Assembly: GCA_964350265.1 (NCBI GenBank)
Contig: CAYGJZ010000007.1
Coordinates: 1-64,000 of the forward strand
From: BQJD01 sp964350265
GTDB taxonomy: Bacteria > Pseudomonadota > Gammaproteobacteria > Arenicellales > CAJQKF01
Reading direction: 5' to 3'
Length of the DNA stretch: 64,000 nucleotides
Part shown: positions 59,113 through 64,000 of the stretch, piece by piece
How the letters are laid out: the number at the start of each line of letters is the position of its first letter
How positions within the stretch are numbered: the stretch's first letter is position 1
Made by a program: the position numbers and the translations under genes
Notes under the pieces: model-generated
The model's database searches: none
The model's input: only the letters and a program-made list of their open reading frames with translations
Told to the model about the DNA's origin: nothing

Positions 59113-59340
59113 ATGAGTATCACGGTACGATTTTTTGCCTCCCTGCGCGAACAGGTGGGCACCGGTGAAGTGGTCGTCGATGCCCCGGTGAACGATGCCC
59201 GCACGCTGTGGCGGGAAGCCACCGGCCTGGCCCTCGACCCGCACGTGCTGGTGGCCATCAACCATGCCTATGCCGATGCCGATGCCAGGGTCGCCGATGG
59301 CGACGAGGTCGCCTTCTTCCCGCCGGTCACCGGCGGCTGA
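59113..59340 (+). CDS. moaD: Molybdopterin synthase sulfur-carrier subunit MoaD
   Basis: A 75-residue beta-grasp protein ending in the required Gly-Gly (PPVTGG). The C-terminal thiocarboxylate donates sulfur to precursor Z in a complex with MoaE. MSITVRFFASLREQVG is the typical N terminus. moaE follows 16 bp downstream. A possible -10 (TTTAAT at 59019-59024) is seen in the spacer from moaB. Confidence 0.94.
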   Translation: MSITVRFFASLREQVGTGEVVVDAPVNDARTLWREATGLALDPHVLVAINHAYADADARVADGDEVAFFPPVTGG

Positions 59341-59356
59341 GCAGGACCGTCTGCCC

Positions 59357-59794
59357 ATGATCATCGAACTGCGCGAAACCGCCTTCGCACCCTACCGCGA
59401 ACTGGCCGACCTGGTGGAACGGCGAGACGACCTGGCCGGGCGCTACGGCGCCAACGCGGTGTTCATCGGCGCCATGCGCAACGTCAACGAGGGTGAGTCG
59501 GTGCACGCCATGGTCCTCGAGCACTATCCCGGCATGACCGAGCGCGAGCTCGAGCGCCTGTGCAGTGCCTGTGTCGACGGCGTCGAGGTGCTCGAGTTGC
59601 TGGTGATTCACCGGGTCGGCGAGGTGCTGCCGGGTGATCCCATCGTGCTGGTAGCGGTCTGGACCGCCCATCGCGCCGAGGCCTTTCGCGTCTGTCGCGA
59701 GGTGATGGAGGCGCTCAAGCACCAGGCGCCGTTCTGGAAGCGCGAGCAGCTCGACGACCGGCTGCGCTGGGTGGAGACGAATACGCCCGGCTAG
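59357..59794 (+). CDS. moaE: Molybdopterin synthase catalytic subunit MoaE
   Basis: A 145-residue MoaE. It has GANAVFIGAMRNVNEG, LEHYPGMTERELE, VLELLVIHRVGEVLPGDPIV and the active-site Lys region LKHQAPFWKRE. With MoaD it converts precursor Z to molybdopterin. Its TAG stop shares CTAG with the convergent folD-like gene. Confidence 0.95.
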   Translation: MIIELRETAFAPYRELADLVERRDDLAGRYGANAVFIGAMRNVNEGESVHAMVLEHYPGMTERELERLCSACVDGVEVLELLVIHRVGEVLPGDPIVLVAVWTAHRAEAFRVCREVMEALKHQAPFWKREQLDDRLRWVETNTPG

Positions 59795-60687
59795 CGCATG
59801 GTCTTCGGCGAGTACTCGCGACCGTAGGCCGCCTGCTGGCGTCGCAATGCCACCAGGGTGTTGCGCATCAGCATGGCCACCGTCACCGGCCCGACGCCGC
59901 CGGGCACCGGGGTGATCCAGCCGGCCACGTCGGCAGCGCTTTCGTAGTCGACATCGCCGACCACGCGATCGGCGGTTCCGTCGTGTTCCACGTTGATGCC
60001 GATGTCGATCACCGCCGCCCCCGGCTTGATCATCTCGCCGGTGATCAGTCGCGGCTTGCCCACCGCGACGAAGATCGCGTCGGCGCGGCGGGAGTGAATC
60101 GGCACGCTGCGGGTCATGTGGTGACACACCGTCACCGTTGCTCCCTCGGCCATCAGCAGGAAGGCAATCGGCTTGCCGACGATTTCCGAGTGGCCGATGA
60201 CCACTACTTCCAGGCCCTCCAGCGGCAGCCCGGTATTGCGCAGCAGTTCCACCGACGCCGCCGCCGTGCAGGGCGCCAGGTCGAGCTCGTTGTAGACGAT
60301 GTTGCCGATGGAGGCCGGATTCAGTCCCTCGACGTCCTTGAACGGGTGTACCGCCGACTGCAGCGCCTTGATCGAGATCTGCGGCGGTACCGGGCGTTGC
60401 AGGATGACGCCGGTGATGCGGGGGTCGACGTTCATCGCCTCGATGCCGACCTTGACCTCTTCCTGGGTCACGTTTTCCGGGTAGCGGCGGTTCTCGAAGG
60501 CAATGCCGACCCGTTCGGCGGCGCGGCGCTGGTTGCGCACGTAGACGTCGACGTCGGACTCTTCGCCGATGGTGATCGAGACCAGCTTCGGATTCCAGCC
60601 CTGCCCGACAAGGCCTTCGATGCCGGCGGCCACCTCGGAGAGGATTCGGTCGGCCACGGGTTTTCCACGCAGGTCGCGATCACGCAT
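59791..60687 (-). CDS. FolD-like methylenetetrahydrofolate dehydrogenase lacking the catalytic lysine
   Basis: A 298-residue FolD-fold protein. The NADP-binding region (VVIGHSEIVGKPIAFLL) and TPVPGGVGPVTVAML are standard. In the active site Tyr49 is kept, but the YVxxK lysine is Gln53 (YVRNQRRA), QLPLP has become QRPVP, and KDVDG is KDVEG. In human MTHFD1 the equivalent Lys-to-Gln change removes cyclohydrolase but not dehydrogenase activity, so this may be a dehydrogenase-only paralogue. ATG 60687 is the natural start; upstream residues are not conserved. Confidence 0.87.
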   Translation of the reverse strand: MRDRDLRGKPVADRILSEVAAGIEGLVGQGWNPKLVSITIGEESDVDVYVRNQRRAAERVGIAFENRRYPENVTQEEVKVGIEAMNVDPRITGVILQRPVPPQISIKALQSAVHPFKDVEGLNPASIGNIVYNELDLAPCTAAASVELLRNTGLPLEGLEVVVIGHSEIVGKPIAFLLMAEGATVTVCHHMTRSVPIHSRRADAIFVAVGKPRLITGEMIKPGAAVIDIGINVEHDGTADRVVGDVDYESAADVAGWITPVPGGVGPVTVAMLMRNTLVALRRQQAAYGREYSPKTMR

Positions 60688-60786
60688 GTTCACAAACGTT
60701 CCAGTCGGGTTGTCACGGAGGGTCGGCGCGACATTGTGCCCGCCCCGGCGTTGCCGGGCAATCCGTCGGACGAGCAAGTGCTTCGA

Positions 60787-60796
60787 TGCTACCATC
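60787..60796 (+). promoter_or_regulatory. Shared extended -10-like motif upstream of the first GT-PqqD gene
   Basis: TGCTACCATC occurs here and again at 62182-62191 before the second paralogue. It fits an extended -10 (TG-n-TACCAT). No -35 was found. It is a weak but reproducible upstream element of the two genes. Confidence 0.35.
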
Positions 60797-60834
60797 AGCG
60801 AAACTTGCACAGCGGATCAATCTTCGGGGGGACG

Positions 60835-62157
60835 ATGACGATCACGGCGAACACGGCGGACCGCTACGCGCACTGGAACGGCTTGTTGTTCGGCGGTCAC
60901 TACGTGCTCTCGGTGGACCCGGTCATTCTCCTCTTCGAGGGTGGCTTCCAGCACCGCGCCGAGTCGATCCAGCCGCCGTTGCCGGCGGGCTGCCAACCGG
61001 ACATCACCATCGAGATGCTGTCGTGGTGGCTGTCGCCGACCACCGCCACGCAGTTTGCCCGCCGTCACGAGGCGCAGCGCGACGGCATTCGACGGCTCGT
61101 GCTGACCAACGTTGCCGACGAGGAGGCCAACCGGCTGGCCGCGGGGGTCGACGGCTTCTGCTGCAACAAGGAGATGTTCGCCCTCGACGAACTGTTCCGC
61201 CCGCTCGACGAGGAGAGGTGCTACGACGCCATCTACGTCGGCCGCCTGGCGCCGGGCAAGCGTCACCACCTGGCCAGCCAGGTGCCGCGTCTGCGCCTGC
61301 TCACCGGCGGCATCGGCACCGTGCAGGGCGACAACGACCTTCAAGGTGTCGACTTCGACAAGCTGCGTCGCATCGGCCTGCGGGAAGATGTCTCGGCAAG
61401 TTTTTCCTTCCTGTCATTGCCCAAGGTCTGCCAGGAGATCAACCGCAGCCACTGCGGCCTGCTGCTGTCCTCCATCGAGGGCATGACCCGGGCCTCCACC
61501 CAGTACCTGCTGTGCGGGCGACCGGTGGTGTCGACCCGTTCGCAGGGCGGGCGCGCGGTGTTCTACGACGAGTGCACTTCGCTGATCGTCGACGACCAAC
61601 CGGCCAGCGTGGCCGCCGCGGTGGCACGACTGGTGGAGGAGCGCCGCGACCCGCGGGAGATCCGGGCCCGCACCGTGCACCGCATCCGCACCTGGCGCTA
61701 CCAGTTCGCCCGGCGCATCGCGGCGCTGCGGGTCGAGGCCGGTGGCACGGCGGTGACACCGGAACAGGTCTACCTCGACCTGTTTGCCGATTTCGCACGC
61801 CTGCGCGAACGCCACCTGCCGGCCGGCAGCCGTTGGCACGATCTCGATCTCACCCGCTTCGACTACCCGTCGCGGCGCAGCATGCTGGCGATCGACGATG
61901 CCGACCTGGCGGTGACCCGCACGGCAGAAGGCTGGCAGCTTGCCCGCGGCGAGGCCGTCGCCACCCTCGGCGACTGCGGCGCCTGGGTGCTGTCACGCAT
62001 CCTGGAAGGTGACGACGTGGATACCGTCATCGCCCGGGGCCACCAACACTACGGCGCAGCGACGGCACTGGCCGAGGACGTGCGCGAGGTGGTGTCCACG
62101 CTGATCGCGCTGGGTGTCGTCGACCTCGTGGAGGCGACCACCGCGCAGCCGGCGTAG
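60835..62157 (+). CDS. GT-B glycosyltransferase fused to a C-terminal PqqD-like domain (paralogue 1)
   Basis: A 440-residue protein. The C-terminal nucleotide-sugar lobe of a GT4-like glycosyltransferase covers about 128-300 (YDAIYVGRLAPGKRHHLAS, SSIEGMTRASTQYLLCGRPVVST). In the E-x7-E motif the second Glu is Gln223. Residues about 350-433 resemble PqqD-like winged helices, the peptide-binding fold called RRE in RiPP pathways (WQLARGEAVATLGDCGAWVLSRILEG, DVREVVSTLIALGVVDLV). Donor and acceptor are unknown. A closely related gene follows 39 bp later. The PqqD assignment is by pattern and needs a profile search. Confidence 0.7.
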   Translation: MTITANTADRYAHWNGLLFGGHYVLSVDPVILLFEGGFQHRAESIQPPLPAGCQPDITIEMLSWWLSPTTATQFARRHEAQRDGIRRLVLTNVADEEANRLAAGVDGFCCNKEMFALDELFRPLDEERCYDAIYVGRLAPGKRHHLASQVPRLRLLTGGIGTVQGDNDLQGVDFDKLRRIGLREDVSASFSFLSLPKVCQEINRSHCGLLLSSIEGMTRASTQYLLCGRPVVSTRSQGGRAVFYDECTSLIVDDQPASVAAAVARLVEERRDPREIRARTVHRIRTWRYQFARRIAALRVEAGGTAVTPEQVYLDLFADFARLRERHLPAGSRWHDLDLTRFDYPSRRSMLAIDDADLAVTRTAEGWQLARGEAVATLGDCGAWVLSRILEGDDVDTVIARGHQHYGAATALAEDVREVVSTLIALGVVDLVEATTAQPA

Positions 62158-62196
62158 CGGTTTCCCTTTGCCACCACGCGTTGCTACCATCCGCCG

Positions 62197-63570
62197 ATGC
62201 CCGCCGCCAACCTGCCACCTGCCCGCACCGCCGAAGATTTCCTGACCCACTGGAACTACCTGCCGTCCATCGGCTACTTCGTGCTTTCGGTGGAGCCGCT
62301 GATCGTGCTCTACAACGGCTCCTACCAGCACCTGCCCGACTACCCGGTGCCGCCACTGCCCGCGGGCATGCGACCGGACGTGGTCATCGAGATGATGTCC
62401 TGGGTGCTTTCGCCGTCCACCGCGGAGCAGGTTGCGCGACGCTACGACAACCAGCGCGACGGCGTGCGTCGGATGCTGATGGTCAACGTGCCGGTGGAGG
62501 ATGCGGTTCGCCGTGCCGTCGGCATCGACGGCTTTCGCTGTCACAAGGAAATCTTCGCCCTCACCGACATCTTCCGTCCCGAGCCTGCGCCCACCTGTCA
62601 CGACGCGGTCTACGTGGCGCGGCTGGCGGCGTTCAAGCGTCACCCGCTGGCCAGTGCCGTGCCGAACCTGCACCTGCTCACCGGTGGACTCGGCGAGATC
62701 GAGTGGAACCGTCCCAATACCCGGGCATCGGTGGACGACCTCGCCCGCCTGGGCATGCACCCGACCACCACCGCCTGCCTGGATTTTCTCGACGCTGCCG
62801 CGGTGGCGCGCACCATCAACCAGTCCCGTTGCGGCCTGGCGCTGTCCGCCGTGGAGGGGATCATGCGCGCGTCCACGCAGTACCTGATGTGCGGCCGGCC
62901 GGTGGTGTCCACCAGGAGCATCGGCGGGCGCGACTTCTTCTACGACGAGTACACCGCGGTGATGGTGGACGACGACCCGCGGGCGGTGGCCGGCGCGGTC
63001 GCGCAGTTGCGCGAGGAACCCCGGGACAGCGCCGAGATCCGCCGGCGCACCATGAACCGCATACGCCACGAGCGCTACCGCTTCGCCACCGAGGTGGCGA
63101 GGCTGTGCCGCGAGGCCGGTGGCCACGTGGCGCCGGAGTCCATCTACTGCGAACTGTTCGGCGACTACCTGCGCCTTGCCCGGCGCTATCGGCGCGCAGA
63201 CCTGTCCGCGCCCGCCATCGACGTTGATCAAAGCCTGCGCTACACGGACGGCCCGGCGTCGATCGGCTTCCCGGCGCTGGACGAGTTCGGCATCGAGCCT
63301 GCCGGCGACGGCTGGACGCTCACCCGCGGTGGCGATGAAGCCGCCCGCCTGGATGCCCCGGCCGCCTGGCTGCTGTCGCGTCTCCTGGCCGGAGACGAGG
63401 TGGCGCAACTGGTGGCACAGGTGGCCAGTCGATCGGACCACGCCGAGGACGAGGTGCGTGACTCGCTGGCCGCGCTGGTCGGTCTCGGGGTGGTCGATTT
63501 CACTACCGCGGCGGCCACCGGGCTTGATTGCCAGGGCAACGATAAGCGGCTATCCTTTTCCGGCCGCTGA
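62197..63570 (+). CDS. GT-B glycosyltransferase fused to a C-terminal PqqD-like domain (paralogue 2)
   Basis: A 457-residue paralogue of the preceding gene, colinear with it: CHDAVYVARLAAFKRHPLAS (134-153), SAVEGIMRASTQYLMCGRPVVST (218-239, again E-x7-Q), FFYDEYTAVMVDDDP, and a PqqD-like C-terminal domain at about 360-437 (LTRGGDEAARLDAPAAWLLSRLLAG, GLGVVDF). Twenty extra residues follow that domain. ATG 62197 has no ribosome site and lies 6 nt after the -10-like TACCAT. The pair looks like a tandem duplication that has diverged. Function is unknown. Confidence 0.7.
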   Translation: MPAANLPPARTAEDFLTHWNYLPSIGYFVLSVEPLIVLYNGSYQHLPDYPVPPLPAGMRPDVVIEMMSWVLSPSTAEQVARRYDNQRDGVRRMLMVNVPVEDAVRRAVGIDGFRCHKEIFALTDIFRPEPAPTCHDAVYVARLAAFKRHPLASAVPNLHLLTGGLGEIEWNRPNTRASVDDLARLGMHPTTTACLDFLDAAAVARTINQSRCGLALSAVEGIMRASTQYLMCGRPVVSTRSIGGRDFFYDEYTAVMVDDDPRAVAGAVAQLREEPRDSAEIRRRTMNRIRHERYRFATEVARLCREAGGHVAPESIYCELFGDYLRLARRYRRADLSAPAIDVDQSLRYTDGPASIGFPALDEFGIEPAGDGWTLTRGGDEAARLDAPAAWLLSRLLAGDEVAQLVAQVASRSDHAEDEVRDSLAALVGLGVVDFTTAAATGLDCQGNDKRLSFSGR

Positions 63571-63598
63571 CCATGCCACCGAGCGCGAGGTGCCTGTC

Positions 63599-63955
63599 AT
63601 GGCGAAGTCGATGAACGACATCCTGCATCCGTCCAGCACGCCGGCAAGCGGCTTCCCCGATGCCCCGGAGGGCTGGACGCCCGCGCAGGCCGAGCGTGCC
63701 GCGGAAGCCGAGAACCTTGAGCTCACCGAGGACCACTGGGCGGTGATCCGCGCCCTGCACGGACTCTATGCCCGCGGCGGCGACCCGGGCGTGCGCACCA
63801 TTCACGATGCCTTCGAAGAGCACTTCCACGCCAAGGGCGGGGTGCGCTACCTGTATCGCATCCTGCCCGCCGGACCCGTGGCCCAGGGTTGTCGACTGGC
63901 CGGGCTGAAGCCGCCGGTGGGCAGTACCGACGCTTCCTTTGGCAGCGTGCAGTAG
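63599..63955 (+). CDS. DsrC/TusE-family sulfur-relay-like protein without the terminal cysteine
   Basis: A 118-residue DsrC-fold protein (AENLELTEDHWAVIRALHGLY, RYLYRILPAGPVAQGCRLAGLKPP). The inner cysteine (CysB) is kept as Cys98. The catalytic penultimate cysteine (CysA, in KPTGCV of DsrC) aligns with Ser109, and nine further residues (DASFGSVQ tail) extend the arm. TusE keeps only CysA, so this pattern is the reverse. An N-terminal extension of about 25 residues is also unusual. GAGG precedes ATG 63599. It closes the glycosyltransferase locus at the window edge. Confidence 0.8.
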   Translation: MAKSMNDILHPSSTPASGFPDAPEGWTPAQAERAAEAENLELTEDHWAVIRALHGLYARGGDPGVRTIHDAFEEHFHAKGGVRYLYRILPAGPVAQGCRLAGLKPPVGSTDASFGSVQ

Positions 63956-64000
63956 CGGCCCGGCCGCGAACCCGCGCGACAGCATTCCTTCACCAACCGA

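Noticed and set aside
1..64000. tRNA, rRNA, CRISPR arrays, insertion sequences, toxin-antitoxin pairs
   Set aside because: Intergenic spaces were read for cloverleaf-like, repeated-spacer and transposase signals; none was found that could be supported.

Overview
The window is a GC-rich (roughly two-thirds G+C), gene-dense stretch of a gammaproteobacterial chromosome. The strongest taxonomic cue is the conserved kdsD-lptC-lptA-lptB-rpoN-hpf-ptsN-hprK-rapZ-ptsH-ptsI cluster. The presence of HPr kinase in it, together with hemJ, zapE, an AttH-type locus, a DsrC-family protein and an Asp-rich porin, suggests a Chromatiales/Ectothiorhodospiraceae-like and perhaps salt-adapted lineage; this placement is an inference, not a proof. 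Two runs of exactly 100 N (12380-12479 and 44322-44421) show that it is a draft scaffold. No tRNA, rRNA, CRISPR array, insertion sequence or prophage was seen.

Layout. 1-4.1 kb: a LiuR-like MerR regulator faces the fused isobutyryl-CoA mutase icmF across a palindromic operator that overlaps a good sigma-70 promoter. 4.2-8.1 kb: two transporters, a DUF1127 protein and a MocR-type regulator. 8.3-9.3 kb: an acidic porin. 9.4-11.4 kb: a sulfotransferase and a DUF1611-like protein whose P-loop has decayed. 11.4-16.2 kb: a dimethylglycine/sarcosine dehydrogenase-like FAD-GcvT protein (split by a gap), pterin carbinolamine dehydratase, a phosphopantetheinyl transferase and an MFS carrier. 16.4-19.8 kb: a NarX/NarL-like two-component pair and pilU. 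19.8-24.4 kb: an S24-fold protein without catalytic residues, purK-purE, and an amino-acid ABC importer lacking its ATPase. 24.5-33.8 kb (minus strand): the Kdo/LPS-export/sigma-54/PTS-regulatory cluster. 33.9-43.8 kb: a YrfG-like phosphatase, zapE, priA, dgkA, a membrane hydrolase, a flavin reductase, rarD, trmL, hemJ and an HhH-GPD glycosylase. 43.8-49.3 kb: a SlyD-like isomerase, a molybdopterin oxidoreductase cut by the second gap, citrate synthase, pta and a DUF1992 gene. 49.3-56.9 kb: an attEFGH-like export locus, sodB, hemW, a D-2-hydroxyacid dehydrogenase and hslR. 57.1-59.8 kb: an outer-membrane protein, a Nudix hydrolase, and moaB, moaD, moaE. 59.8-64 kb: a FolD-like enzyme lacking its catalytic lysine, two tandem glycosyltransferases each ending in a PqqD-like (RiPP-recognition-type) domain, and a DsrC/TusE relative without the terminal cysteine.

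How the genes work together. The minus-strand cluster couples outer-membrane lipopolysaccharide assembly (KdsD, LptCAB) to sigma-54 and to a regulatory phosphorelay (PtsI-HPr-EIIANtr, with HprK able to modify HPr on serine); no sugar-specific PTS permease is present. IcmF with its LiuR-like regulator fits branched-chain acyl-CoA catabolism. MoaB/D/E can serve the molybdopterin oxidoreductase about 13 kb away. The last 3.1 kb is the least conventional part: two paralogous GT-PqqD fusions followed by an odd DsrC homologue, which may be the beginning of an undescribed peptide- or carrier-modifying system running off the end of the window.

Gene packing is tight. Many neighbours overlap by 4 bases (ATGA or GTGA), and four convergent pairs share one CTAG as both stop codons.
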